Below are positions 9,334 through 17,547 of a stretch of DNA of 52,412 nt, piece after piece; position 1 is the stretch's first letter, and each line of letters begins with the position of its first letter. A program made the position numbers and the translations under genes. The stretch covers positions 1-52,412 of the forward strand of contig JAUZOD010000027.1 of assembly GCA_030706635.1 (NCBI GenBank). The letters are read 5' to 3'. The stretch is from Bacteroidota bacterium. GTDB taxonomy: Bacteria > Bacteroidota > Bacteroidia > Chitinophagales > Chitinophagaceae. Below the pieces are notes generated by a model. It had not been told where the DNA came from. It saw nothing but the letters and a program-made list of their open reading frames with translations, and ran no database searches.

Positions 9334-9341
9334 CAAATATA
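9334..9341 (-). promoter_or_regulatory. -7 promoter element of parE
   Basis: TATATTTG on the minus strand is a perfect TAnnTTTG. It ends 11 bases before the parE ATG, so the transcript would have only a few untranslated bases. No good -33 TTTG is seen at the right spacing. Confidence 0.5.
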
Positions 9342-9529
9342 GGAAAATGAATTTGTTCGCGAGCTTCATAAATTACGCACTATTGTGCATAATACTTTCC
9401 TTATTAAATTGATTTTCCGGATTTTACGGTTATTATACGGCTAATGGGCTTACGTAATTTGAGTATAAAACCAAGTAATTATACCCATACTAAAATGGGC
9501 TGTTTCAACGCTATTATAATCTAAACTCT

Positions 9530-9537
9530 TACCTTTG
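9530..9537 (+). promoter_or_regulatory. -7 promoter-like element overlapping a possible TTG start
   Basis: TACCTTTG matches TAnnTTTG perfectly. TTTC at 9503-9506 is a weak -33 candidate 23 bases upstream. The element includes the TTG that opens the downstream membrane protein frame, so either the promoter or that start is wrong. Confidence 0.35.
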
Positions 9538-10200
9538 AAAACGGGACTTTTACCTGTTCTGAACCTCCTGATTTCTATCATTGCGATCGGGCTGTGTTTT
9601 GTGCCTATGGCCATTTTCTGGTTCAAAAGGCTGGCACCCGATAAATCGTATTTTTTGATTGCCTTTTTCTGGCTGGTTAATGGCGTTACCTACACCCCTG
9701 AAATCTTTCGCTGGAAATGGTACAGAACCGTGAGCAACGACATCACCCTGATGTATAATCTGATTGACACTCCGCTGATCCTGCTGATCTTTTATTTCGC
9801 CTTCCGGAAGAAGATTTTTCGCCATCTCCTGATAGGATTCCTCGTTTTTGAAATTGGCATGATCGCCTGGAAGGGATACAATTTTGATTCCAATACACCG
9901 ATCATCGGATTGGGGAGCTTAATTAGCCTGATACTGAATATCTGGGGAATCAGTATCTTTTTTCAAAAGATGAAACATACTGCATTCGAAAATGTGATGG
10001 CGTTTGTGAATGCGGGATTCATATTTTATTACGGCCTGTTTGCGGTAATCTATATTTTCAATTACATCAACTTCAGCCTGGTCACCCTGCCGTATGTTAC
10101 TTTTATCAATTATCTGAGCATCACCCTGGCCAATGGCCTCATTTCCTACGGATACTGGCGGTATGCCAACCCGGCGTGGAAAGAAGTGAATTTGTATTAA
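9535..10200 (+). CDS. Unknown integral membrane protein (6-7 helices)
   Basis: The 221-residue frame is very hydrophobic, with membrane segments at about 5-30, 38-52, 72-90, 95-112, 124-143, 153-174 and 178-205. It is not a family I recognise. The only start in the frame that includes the first hydrophobic segment is the TTG at 9535. The frame is closed by a TAA at 9517-9519. The first ATG is at 9607 and would remove helix 1. The final TAA overlaps the stop of the convergent small acidic protein gene by 4 bases. No conserved charged residues inside helices suggest an enzyme or transporter. Confidence 0.7.
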   Translation: MKTGLLPVLNLLISIIAIGLCFVPMAIFWFKRLAPDKSYFLIAFFWLVNGVTYTPEIFRWKWYRTVSNDITLMYNLIDTPLILLIFYFAFRKKIFRHLLIGFLVFEIGMIAWKGYNFDSNTPIIGLGSLISLILNIWGISIFFQKMKHTAFENVMAFVNAGFIFYYGLFAVIYIFNYINFSLVTLPYVTFINYLSITLANGLISYGYWRYANPAWKEVNLY

Positions 10201-10466
10201 TCCTCGTCCTCCTCGTAATTATAGGTTCCCTGGTTATCGTTATAAATCGATTCCCAGTCTTTTATTTTGTCGTCGCCCACAAGCTCCAGAATGTCGAATA
10301 TCGGATCGGCTTTTTTCTTCCACTCAACAGCCGGCTCGTCCTGGTATTTGGACACATACATGCATTGTTCGGTTTCCAGATGCACTTTAATAAGGCTCAC
10401 CGGTGACGCTTCTGTTTCCTGAATGAGGTAGTAACAATTTTTTTCTAACAGGGCATAAGAATACAT
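10197..10466 (-). CDS. Small acidic protein, unknown function
   Basis: An 89-residue soluble protein with a very acidic tail (YNYEEDED). I see no signal peptide and no known motif. The middle section (SLIKVHLETEQCMYVSKYQDE) suggests a mixed alpha/beta fold. The ATG at 10466 was chosen; a TTG three codons upstream is possible. The coding character and compact convergent arrangement (4-base overlap with the membrane protein gene) support it being real. It is probably one of the small conserved proteins of this family of bacteria. Confidence 0.6.
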   Translation of the reverse strand: MYSYALLEKNCYYLIQETEASPVSLIKVHLETEQCMYVSKYQDEPAVEWKKKADPIFDILELVGDDKIKDWESIYNDNQGTYNYEEDED

Positions 10467-10672
10467 ACTACACAAGTTTTAATAATGAAGGCAGTCTGGA
10501 TTTTCTGAACTAATGGGAAGTATTAAAACTCAACCTGCAGTAGAATTTGGGTAGTAGGTTAAAAAACTGCAGCTGTATGCAAATTTACTGTTTTTCAGAA
10601 TCCGGTTAAGGTTTTTACACCCTGAAAGAAAGGTATTTATTAATGGCAAAAACACTGCTGATTATCAAATAC

Positions 10673-12118
10673 TTATACAATTACCCCCTGTTCCAGGCGC
10701 AGGAAATACTGCACACAGTCCGGTAATTCTTCACTATAATGACTTACATAGATGAGGGTTCCGAGATAATGTTTACAATAGCGGCTGATCAGATTTTTGA
10801 CCCGTTCTATATGTTCCTGATCCAAACCCTGGCAGGGTTCATCCAGCACCAGCAAGGGAGGCGTCTTGATCATGGCACGGCCCAGAAGCACCATCCGTTG
10901 AACCCCTGCCGGCAGGCTGCCCAGCCGGCGATTTTGCCAGGGCACCAGCTCCAGAAAGTGCAGCCATTCCCGAACCAGTTCATGTTGCCGATCAGACAAC
11001 TGCCTGAATAATCCAATAGTGTCCCATATTCCGGATGCGAGGGTTTCGTAAGCGGTGGCTGCCTGGTCAAAATACAGATGGAGTTCGGGTGAAAGAAATC
11101 CGGTTTTCTGTTTGATCTCCCATATGCTTTCCCCTGTGCCCCGCCTCCGGTCAAACAAGTAAATTTCATTGGCATAAGCCTGGGGGTTATCGCCGGTGAT
11201 CAGGCTAAGCAGCGTTGACTTCCCCGCACCGTTGGGCCCGGACAGACTCCAGCAGGATCCTTTTTTTACTTCCCAATGGATTCCCCGGAGAACGGATTTT
11301 TCCTCATACCGGATGCTTACGTCAATCATGCGAACCGCATACTCAAATCCGGGATGAAAAAATGTTATTGCAGAAGGGAACTTCTTATCCGGATCTTTTA
11401 ATGAACCGGCTCCCGTACCTGCCCATTCTGTTGCGGTGCCGGTGTGGAGAATTCTGCCTTCCTGCATAATCATTAAATGGGTTATACCGGAGGGGATGTT
11501 CCGGGCGGACGTGATCAGGATCATCTGCTCGCCCTGAACGCTCAGGTAATCCAATATTTCAGACAACTGCTTTCTTCCTCCTGTGTCCAGGCCGGTAAAT
11601 GGCTGATCCAGGATCAGCAAGTCATGATCGGCAAGCAGCGCTTTTACGATCTGCAGCCTTTTGTTTTCTCCGTTGGATAGCTGAATTAAAGGCTCGGTCA
11701 GTAAATGCCGGATCTGAAACAGGTCGATCAGGTGGTCCGGATGAAAAATGCCTGCGGCAGATTCGCTGTAATAGGCAAGGTCTTCTGCCACTGTAATGGT
11801 TCCGGATGCGTCAAATGAATTATATCGCTGCTGATAATAAAAATCAGACTGGTTTCTGAGGTCCTTAAACCGGTGCTGCTGTTCTACAACAAATACTTTT
11901 TTTTGAAATGATTCGAGATCATTAAAAGGAACGGAAATCCGGCCTTCGTAAAAATGCCTTCCCGCCAGCGTATGGGCCAGCACCGTTTTTCCACAACCCG
12001 AAGGACCGAGTATGGCCCATTGCTCTTTCGGCCGGATCACAAACCGGATATCCTCCAAAACGGGTGAACCGGATAAACGGACTGACAGGTTTTCAACGGA
12101 CAAGAAATAATCAGCCAT
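10673..12118 (-). CDS. Tandem ABC ATPase, ModF/PhrA-like
   Basis: The 481-residue protein contains two ABC ATPase domains in one chain. The first has Walker A GPSGCGKT (38-45), signature LSNGENKR and Walker B LLILDQPFTGLD. The second has Walker A GPNGAGKS, a degenerate signature LPAGVQRM and Walker B LLVLDEPCQGLD, followed by VSHYSEE (H-loop). This layout is that of ModF (PhrA), a tandem ATPase without membrane domains whose role is unsettled. No permease or molybdate gene is nearby. In the first domain the residue after the Walker B Asp is Gln in place of the usual catalytic Glu (LDQP), so that site may be slow or inactive. Confidence 0.85.
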   Translation of the reverse strand: MADYFLSVENLSVRLSGSPVLEDIRFVIRPKEQWAILGPSGCGKTVLAHTLAGRHFYEGRISVPFNDLESFQKKVFVVEQQHRFKDLRNQSDFYYQQRYNSFDASGTITVAEDLAYYSESAAGIFHPDHLIDLFQIRHLLTEPLIQLSNGENKRLQIVKALLADHDLLILDQPFTGLDTGGRKQLSEILDYLSVQGEQMILITSARNIPSGITHLMIMQEGRILHTGTATEWAGTGAGSLKDPDKKFPSAITFFHPGFEYAVRMIDVSIRYEEKSVLRGIHWEVKKGSCWSLSGPNGAGKSTLLSLITGDNPQAYANEIYLFDRRRGTGESIWEIKQKTGFLSPELHLYFDQAATAYETLASGIWDTIGLFRQLSDRQHELVREWLHFLELVPWQNRRLGSLPAGVQRMVLLGRAMIKTPPLLVLDEPCQGLDQEHIERVKNLISRYCKHYLGTLIYVSHYSEELPDCVQYFLRLEQGVIV

Positions 12119-12256
12119 GGAAGATGGGAAATTTCATCAAAAAAGTATTTGGTTACCGGTTTGCGAATATCCCAACTAAATAACAAACATTTTCCACTTT
12201 TTTAATTTCAGCAAAGACGCCCATTGAGCTATCTTAGTACAAAGCCCGGTAAAAAA

Positions 12257-13327
12257 ATGAAGCTGACCTCTATTACCCGATATGTATTCATCGGCGTATT
12301 GTTCCCCCTGCTTATCCAATTCATCATGTACTATCGCTTTACGCCAAACTATCAACCGGGTGTATTTTCAGAAGCTGGCTTTCGGTCGTTTTACGGCAGT
12401 TCGGTTTTTAAATACCGCATTGCGGGCACCAGGTTGCAGTTATGGTTATATCGCCGGTTAAAATCGGATAAAACAAGGATTCCGGTAAAGGAAAATAAAA
12501 TCTATGAAAAACGATTATTGGCCCTGGACGAGCAGGCGGATGATCTTTTTTACCTGACTTATTACCTCATCAACGCTTTTTTTTCCGTGTTGCTGGCCCT
12601 GTGCCTGCTTTTTTTATTTGACAGACAGCATTTATTTACCCTGACGGAACCCGATAAATCTTTTGCCGTTGTGCTGGTGCTTTTGATGGTAGCCGTTTCC
12701 CAGTTCGTGGTCACGCCCTACGACACCGCAAGCTATTTTTTCGAGGTGTTCAGCTTCACGGTGTTCCTGAAATATTTCCGGACCAACAACCACCTTTATC
12801 TCCTGGCCACCTGCCTGTTGATTATGAGCGCCAGCTTTTTTAGGGAATCTTCGGCGCTTATTTTAAGTCTGATGGCCGCGGTTTATTTTTTGGTTCACGG
12901 CCTTACACCCCAATGGGTCAGGAAAATGATCATGCCCTGTCTCAGCTTCATTATTGTCTATGCCGGTTTGCGCATTTTTGCACCCCGTTCTGCCGTTCAG
13001 ATTTCAGAAAGTAGTAAGCTGGTTGAGAATTTTACGTTGAGACCCTCGGCCCTGATGGGCATATTGATGGCCATGATCATTTTTTACCTTATGCTGAATG
13101 CCGCCAGCAGTAAGGATAACAGAAGGCTGGTACGCATTTTTCTGCTGTTTACCCTGCCCTATGGGGTAATGGTTATATTTGCAGGACTCCTGGTGGAGTT
13201 TCGCTTATGGGTACCCTTAGTTATTGGCACCGCGATGTTGTACAAGCTCAATCTGGAACCATTAAGAAACCACAATTATTTACGTGATCTCTCCGCAAAC
13301 CATACAACAGATCCTCAGCCGCATTGA
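12257..13327 (+). CDS. Unknown polytopic membrane protein
   Basis: The protein has 356 residues from the first ATG (a TTG 33 bases earlier is possible). Eight or more hydrophobic segments are spread through it, for example FIGVLFPLLIQFIMYY near the N-terminus and LINAFFSVLLALCLLFLF in the middle. A loop of about 60 residues after helix 1 contains many Arg/Lys/Tyr (RLQLWLYRRLKSDKTR), and a conserved-looking TPYDTASYFFE follows helix 3. The arrangement recalls GT-C type or EpsG-like membrane proteins, but no family was recognised. The last 44 bases overlap the start of dnaG in another frame, implying co-transcription with primase. Confidence 0.75.
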   Translation: MKLTSITRYVFIGVLFPLLIQFIMYYRFTPNYQPGVFSEAGFRSFYGSSVFKYRIAGTRLQLWLYRRLKSDKTRIPVKENKIYEKRLLALDEQADDLFYLTYYLINAFFSVLLALCLLFLFDRQHLFTLTEPDKSFAVVLVLLMVAVSQFVVTPYDTASYFFEVFSFTVFLKYFRTNNHLYLLATCLLIMSASFFRESSALILSLMAAVYFLVHGLTPQWVRKMIMPCLSFIIVYAGLRIFAPRSAVQISESSKLVENFTLRPSALMGILMAMIIFYLMLNAASSKDNRRLVRIFLLFTLPYGVMVIFAGLLVEFRLWVPLVIGTAMLYKLNLEPLRNHNYLRDLSANHTTDPQPH

Positions 13328-15221
13328 CATTACGGAAATTATCGGCGGTTTTGTGAAACTAAAAAAACGGGGCGCCAATTACCTTGGTCTTTGTCCGTTT
13401 CACAATGAAAAATCCCCTTCTTTCACCGTATCCCCGGCCAAGGAGATCTTCAAATGCTTCGGATGCGGACGTAGCGGCAACTCCATCAGCTTTCTGATGG
13501 AGCATGAGAAATATTCTTATGTGGAAGCGCTGAAATGGCTGGCCAGCAAATACAATGTTGAGATTGAGGAAACGGAAAGCAGTCCCGAAGTAAAGCTTCA
13601 GCAACAAACAGCAGACAGCCTTTACATCCTGAACGGGTTCGCCCAGCAATTCTTTACCGGTGTTCTTTTACAGGATGAGGAGGGACAAAATATCGGTTAT
13701 TCTTATTTGAAGGAACGCGGATTCCGGGGGGACATCATTCAGAAATTCCAGCTGGGATATAATCCTGCGGCAGCAGATGCTTTTGCCTCGGCGGCTATGG
13801 CAGCCCAGTACAATCCGGAAATTGTTCAGAAAAGCGGATTGGTCGTGTGGCGGGATGGGAAACCTTTTGATAACTACCGGGGCAGGATCATTTTTCCGAT
13901 ACACAATCAATCGGGAAAGATTGCCGGATTCGGAGCCAGGATCATCCGGAATAACGACCGGGCCCCCAAATACATCAATACCCCGGAAAATGAGATCTAT
14001 GTAAAAAGCAGGATCCTGTATGGTTCTTATTTTGCCCGGCAGGCCATAGACAAACTCGACGAATGTTTACTGGTGGAAGGATATACCGATGTTATTTCCC
14101 TGCACCAGGCGGGCATTGAAAACGTGGTGGCAAGTGGCGGCACATCACTTACTCCGGATCAGCTCAGGCTAATTAAAAAATATACTTCCAATCTCACCAT
14201 CTTATATGACGGCGATGCAGCGGGAATAAAAGCGGCGCACAGGGGCATGGACCTCGCATTTGAAGAAAGCCTCCAGGTTAAACTGGTGCTGATTCCCAAC
14301 CAGGAGGATCCCGACAGCTACGTTCGTAAACATGGAGCCGCTGCCTTTCTTCAGCTCATTTCGGAAAACAAAAAGGATTTTATTCTTTTTCAACTGGAAA
14401 CATCCCTGACTGCGGCAGCTGACGACAGTAACCGGAAGGCGCAGCTGGTCAACCAGATTGCGGAAACCATTTCGCGCATCAATAAAGCCGAGGATTTTAC
14501 GCGGCAGCAGGATTATATCCGTCGTTCTTCTGAATTGCTGAAAATCGATGAGAACGGCCTCAATACCCTGGTGAATAAATTCATCCGCGAACGCGTCAGC
14601 AAATTCGAAAACCGGACGGCCGCATCCGTCAGGGACAAGGCAAACGAAATTGCTTCAGACAAGACGGATTTCGATGAAGAGCTACTCGACCTGCTCAACA
14701 AAGACGAACAGCAGGAGCGGGCCATTGTGCGCAGCCTGCTGGAATTCGGGTTGAAGTCATGGGATGAGGAAAAACGTGTAGCAGACTATATGCTTCAGGA
14801 ATTTGTGGACGAAGACATGATGGATAATAAAACCCTGATTCATATCCTGCATATCTATAAGGAATGGTATCAGCAGGGACTGGAACCCACTGCGCGAAAC
14901 TTCTTGTACCAGGAAGATCAGCAATTGAGTACCCTGGTGGTGTCCATCATGGACTTCCCGTATGAAGTGAGTGAAAACTGGAAAACATTTTTTGAGGGAA
15001 AAATTCCCACCCGTGAAGAACTCTATAAGGAAGAAGTGCAATCCACCTTAACCTATCTCAAATTGCGAAAAATCCGCCGCCTCATGGATATGAATCAGAA
15101 AGATCTGGAACGTGCACAAAATCAGGAAGAACAGATCATGTATATGCAAACCCATCTTCATCTTAAAAAAATGGAGAAGGAGCTGATGGGGGATTCGGGA
15201 ACAGTGATAATGAAAATTTGA
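13284..15221 (+). CDS. dnaG: DNA primase
   Basis: The 645-residue protein makes RNA primers for replication. The N-terminal CHC2 zinc domain is visible (LCPFHNEKSPSF, then CFGCGRSGN). The RNA polymerase core with Toprim follows (LLVEGYTDVISLHQAGIENVVASGGTSLT, ILYDGDAAGIKAAHRGMD). The C-terminal helicase-interaction domain is poorly conserved, as usual. The start is the GTG at 13284: the following residues ISPQTIQQILSRIDI match the family N-terminus exactly where expected. The start lies 44 bases inside the upstream membrane protein gene. No rpsU or rpoD flanks it, unlike the classic macromolecular synthesis operon. Confidence 0.95.
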   Translation: MISPQTIQQILSRIDITEIIGGFVKLKKRGANYLGLCPFHNEKSPSFTVSPAKEIFKCFGCGRSGNSISFLMEHEKYSYVEALKWLASKYNVEIEETESSPEVKLQQQTADSLYILNGFAQQFFTGVLLQDEEGQNIGYSYLKERGFRGDIIQKFQLGYNPAAADAFASAAMAAQYNPEIVQKSGLVVWRDGKPFDNYRGRIIFPIHNQSGKIAGFGARIIRNNDRAPKYINTPENEIYVKSRILYGSYFARQAIDKLDECLLVEGYTDVISLHQAGIENVVASGGTSLTPDQLRLIKKYTSNLTILYDGDAAGIKAAHRGMDLAFEESLQVKLVLIPNQEDPDSYVRKHGAAAFLQLISENKKDFILFQLETSLTAAADDSNRKAQLVNQIAETISRINKAEDFTRQQDYIRRSSELLKIDENGLNTLVNKFIRERVSKFENRTAASVRDKANEIASDKTDFDEELLDLLNKDEQQERAIVRSLLEFGLKSWDEEKRVADYMLQEFVDEDMMDNKTLIHILHIYKEWYQQGLEPTARNFLYQEDQQLSTLVVSIMDFPYEVSENWKTFFEGKIPTREELYKEEVQSTLTYLKLRKIRRLMDMNQKDLERAQNQEEQIMYMQTHLHLKKMEKELMGDSGTVIMKI

Positions 15222-15239
15222 AATATAGCGATAGGGGGA

Positions 15240-15653
15240 TCAGCGTGCAGCCAGAGCAGGTACTACACGGCCTACTTTTCCAAACCGGGTGGCCGTCCAT
15301 ACGTGGTCCAGCGTGATCTCGTTAACCCCTTCAAAACCTGCCTGGGTGATACATGACCAACTGCACTCCCGGTTAAGAGTAGTGGCAATCTTGGAGCTGG
15401 TTTTAGGATATGCAACCCAGAACTTGCCACCTTTACTGAGTGCAGGCAACAGCTCATGAATGATACCGCGAAGTTGATTTTCGTTTACAGCAAAGACCAG
15501 GGCAAAATCGATCTTTTTGATCTTCAACAGCGGGGTCACATTTTTAGCAAAAGCCAGTTTGGAGAACTGTTTCTCTATGGAAGAAGGAAGACCCTGAATT
15601 AATATACTTTTTTCCTCTTTGAGCTCCAGCTTTTCCAATAAAGATAGTGACAT
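15240..15653 (-). CDS. Small Rossmann-like protein, DUF3052-like (tentative)
   Basis: The 137-residue protein begins MSLSLLEKLELKEEKSILIQGLP. It shows alternating strands and helices (IDFALVFAVNENQ, LLPALSKGGKFWVAYPK, SWSCITQAGFE) like the C-terminal half of a methyltransferase-type fold. The glycine-rich SAM-binding motif is absent. This pattern fits DUF3052-type proteins of unknown function. The ATG at 15653 was chosen over an upstream TTG at 15698, because that TTG lies inside a perfect promoter -7 element. It is convergent with dnaG, 18 bases apart, with no obvious hairpin between. Confidence 0.6.
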   Translation of the reverse strand: MSLSLLEKLELKEEKSILIQGLPSSIEKQFSKLAFAKNVTPLLKIKKIDFALVFAVNENQLRGIIHELLPALSKGGKFWVAYPKTSSKIATTLNRECSWSCITQAGFEGVNEITLDHVWTATRFGKVGRVVPALAAR

Positions 15654-15695
15654 GCTTAGATTATTTTTATTTCCGGAAACGCAGTTAGCGGGCAG

Positions 15696-15726
15696 CAAAG
15701 GTAGAAAATTCCGGTGGTAAGTAAAA
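15696..15726 (-). promoter_or_regulatory. Promoter of the DUF3052-like gene
   Basis: On the minus strand TTTT (15723-15726), 19 bases, then TACCTTTG (15696-15703). The -7 element is perfect and the -33 element has one mismatch. The start of transcription would be near 15690, giving a leader of about 35 bases before the ATG at 15653. Confidence 0.6.
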
Positions 15727-15786
15727 GAAAAAGGGTTGATTACTTCAAATAGGGCGCGATTACAGGGCTAATTAACAGGAAATGAG

Positions 15787-16461
15787 CTAGTCTTTCTGAT
15801 TTCCTATTTCGGAATCGGCCCTTCGGTGTCTTCTTTTGTCGCGATACTTCAAAATGGGGATTTTGCTTTCGCTTCCCCGCAGCAGACGGCTTATATTTTT
15901 CTGATGGGTCAGGATCACCAAAAGAGCCACGGCAATCGCAAAAGCCCGGTAAAGTGGCTCTTTTTCATTAAAAATGAATAATATCAACACCGCAAAAGCG
16001 ATGCTGGCGAGTATGGAACTGAGGGAGACAAAACGGGTCAGATAAAGGCATAGGAGGAATACGCCAACACAATAAACGGCAACAATGGGTTGAATCGCCA
16101 GGATCATCCCAAATAAGGTCGCTACGCCTTTGCCACCCCGAAAATCAGCCCAAAGCGGGAAAATATGGCCCACAACGGCGGCCAGCCCCAGGCCCACCAT
16201 CAGGTTGGTCCGGTCCCATTCATTGTGCATATAAAAGGGAAGAAGAATATAAAGACTGGTTGCAACCACCCCCTTAAGCACGTCTACAGACATCACAATG
16301 GAACCCCATTTTGAGCCCAGCACCCGGAATGTGTTGGTGGCGCCGGCATTTCCACTGCCATAATCCCGGATATCAACCCCGAAAAAGTAACGGCTTATCC
16401 AAACCGCCGTGGGGATTGAACCAATCAGGTAAGCAAAGAAAATAAATAAGACCTCCTTCAT
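15787..16461 (-). CDS. plsY: Glycerol-3-phosphate acyltransferase PlsY
   Basis: The 224-residue membrane enzyme transfers an acyl group from acyl-phosphate to glycerol-3-phosphate, the first step of phospholipid synthesis in most bacteria. All three family motifs are present: GSIPTAVWISR (motif 1), YGSGNAGATNTFRVLG (motif 2) and GGKGVATLFG (motif 3). Five membrane helices are visible. The C-terminal tail of about 25 residues is basic and cytoplasmic. It lies 61 bases downstream of prmA on the same strand and may share its transcript. The partner plsX is not in the window. Confidence 0.95.
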   Translation of the reverse strand: MKEVLFIFFAYLIGSIPTAVWISRYFFGVDIRDYGSGNAGATNTFRVLGSKWGSIVMSVDVLKGVVATSLYILLPFYMHNEWDRTNLMVGLGLAAVVGHIFPLWADFRGGKGVATLFGMILAIQPIVAVYCVGVFLLCLYLTRFVSLSSILASIAFAVLILFIFNEKEPLYRAFAIAVALLVILTHQKNISRLLRGSESKIPILKYRDKRRHRRADSEIGNQKD

Positions 16462-16522
16462 GAGAGCTTAGGGATAGTTGGATTTCAAAAATAACTAAAA
16501 AAAGCTACAAAACCTCGACGAT

Positions 16523-17374
16523 TTAGCTGGAGATTACACGTTTTTTTAAACTGAAACTCATCCAGTTGTCCCGGGTAAATAAAACATTCATTAAAAAGCC
16601 TTCTTCAGTCGCGGTTTGCCTGATTTCATCTTCGTCTTTAGCCAGGACACCACTGCCTATGATAACGCCATTTTCGTCCAGATGTTGCCGGAAAGAGCCC
16701 ATGTTTTGAAGTATAACCTGGAGGTTTATATTGGCCAGAATGATGTCAAAAACAGCCTCGCCATCGAGGGAGTCTTTTTGCTCAACGGAAATGTGCCGGG
16801 CCTGATTGGCCGCAATATTTTCCTTTGCATTTTCCAAACTCCATGGGTCCATATCCAATGCCCGGACCTTCACCGATCCCATTTTCTCAGCCAATATAGC
16901 CAGAATGCCTGTTCCCGTTCCGAAGTCCAGGACATTCTCCGCATAAAAATCAAGCGAACGCATAGCTTCCAGCATCATATAAGTTGTAGCATGATGACCC
17001 GTTCCGAAGCTCATCTTCGGCGTGATGATCAATTCATGCTGCACTGTTGAAATTTTCTGATGAAATTCCGCCCGGATAGCGCAGAAGTCATCCAGCACAA
17101 CCGGAAGAAAATCTTTTTCCCATTCTTCATTCCAGTTTTTCGGTTGAATTTGTTTAACGGAAAAAAGATTTTCCGTATCCTCCTTCAATTCCTTCGCTCC
17201 CATAACCGTCTTCCGCAGCCTGGCTTCGTCATAAAGTGCTTCGGGAATAAAGGCATGGAGCGAATCTTCCGCTTCTTCAAATCCTTCAAATCCTATGTGA
17301 CTAAGCTGAGCAATCAGGATATCGGATTCAGATTCGTTTTTTACAGGAATAGAAATTTCAATATAAGTGCTCAT
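16523..17374 (-). CDS. prmA: Ribosomal protein L11 methyltransferase
   Basis: The 283-residue SAM-dependent enzyme trimethylates ribosomal protein L11. The N-terminal substrate-recognition domain (residues 1-95) is followed by the methyltransferase domain. That domain has FGTGHHATTYMMLEAM, VLDFGTGTGILAILAEKMG (SAM motif I), LDMDPWSLENAKEN, and the PrmA-specific ILANINLQVIL. The ATG at 17374 gives the normal length and N-terminus (STYIEISIPV). A longer in-frame extension to 17473 would run through the GTTGAC repeats and is not credible. It is separated from upstream pnp by a strong terminator, so it needs its own promoter, which I could not identify. Confidence 0.94.
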   Translation of the reverse strand: MSTYIEISIPVKNESESDILIAQLSHIGFEGFEEAEDSLHAFIPEALYDEARLRKTVMGAKELKEDTENLFSVKQIQPKNWNEEWEKDFLPVVLDDFCAIRAEFHQKISTVQHELIITPKMSFGTGHHATTYMMLEAMRSLDFYAENVLDFGTGTGILAILAEKMGSVKVRALDMDPWSLENAKENIAANQARHISVEQKDSLDGEAVFDIILANINLQVILQNMGSFRQHLDENGVIIGSGVLAKDEDEIRQTATEEGFLMNVLFTRDNWMSFSLKKRVISS

Positions 17375-17416
17375 GGGAGTAGTTATAGTTTGCGTAATGG
17401 ATGCTGCTGGAGGATG

Positions 17417-17488
17417 GTTGACAGTTGACGGTTGACCGACTTCAGGTGCGGATTCGCAATAAAAGTCGGTCAACTGTCAACCGTCAAC
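17417..17488. repeat. Inverted repeat built from GTTGACN heptamers
   Basis: The left arm (17417-17440) consists of three tandem GTTGAC units (GTTGACA GTTGACG GTTGACC) plus GAC. The right arm (17465-17488) is its reverse complement at 22 of 24 positions. The spacer is 24 bases. The two mismatches swap the A and G between units, so each arm keeps the heptamer pattern. It lies between pnp and prmA, next to the long palindromic terminator. It is not coding and not part of either gene. It resembles a dispersed REP-like palindrome, but only one copy is in the window. Confidence 0.8.
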
Positions 17489-17493
17489 AAATA

Positions 17494-17547
17494 AAAGAAT
17501 AGAAATTAAAAAGGAGGCCTCAGCCTCCTTTTTAATTTCTATTCTTT
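17494..17547. terminator. Very long bidirectional terminator after pnp
   Basis: Two perfect 25-base arms (17494-17518 and 17523-17547) flank a 4-base loop, ctca. The core is GGAGGC/GCCTCC followed by TTTTT on either strand. The right arm covers the pnp stop codon (17539-17541) and the two codons before it. It should stop pnp transcription on the minus strand before prmA. Confidence 0.9.

Noticed and set aside
17375-17473. In-frame N-terminal extension of prmA
   Set aside because: It would translate the GTTGAC inverted repeat, and the family start is at 17374.
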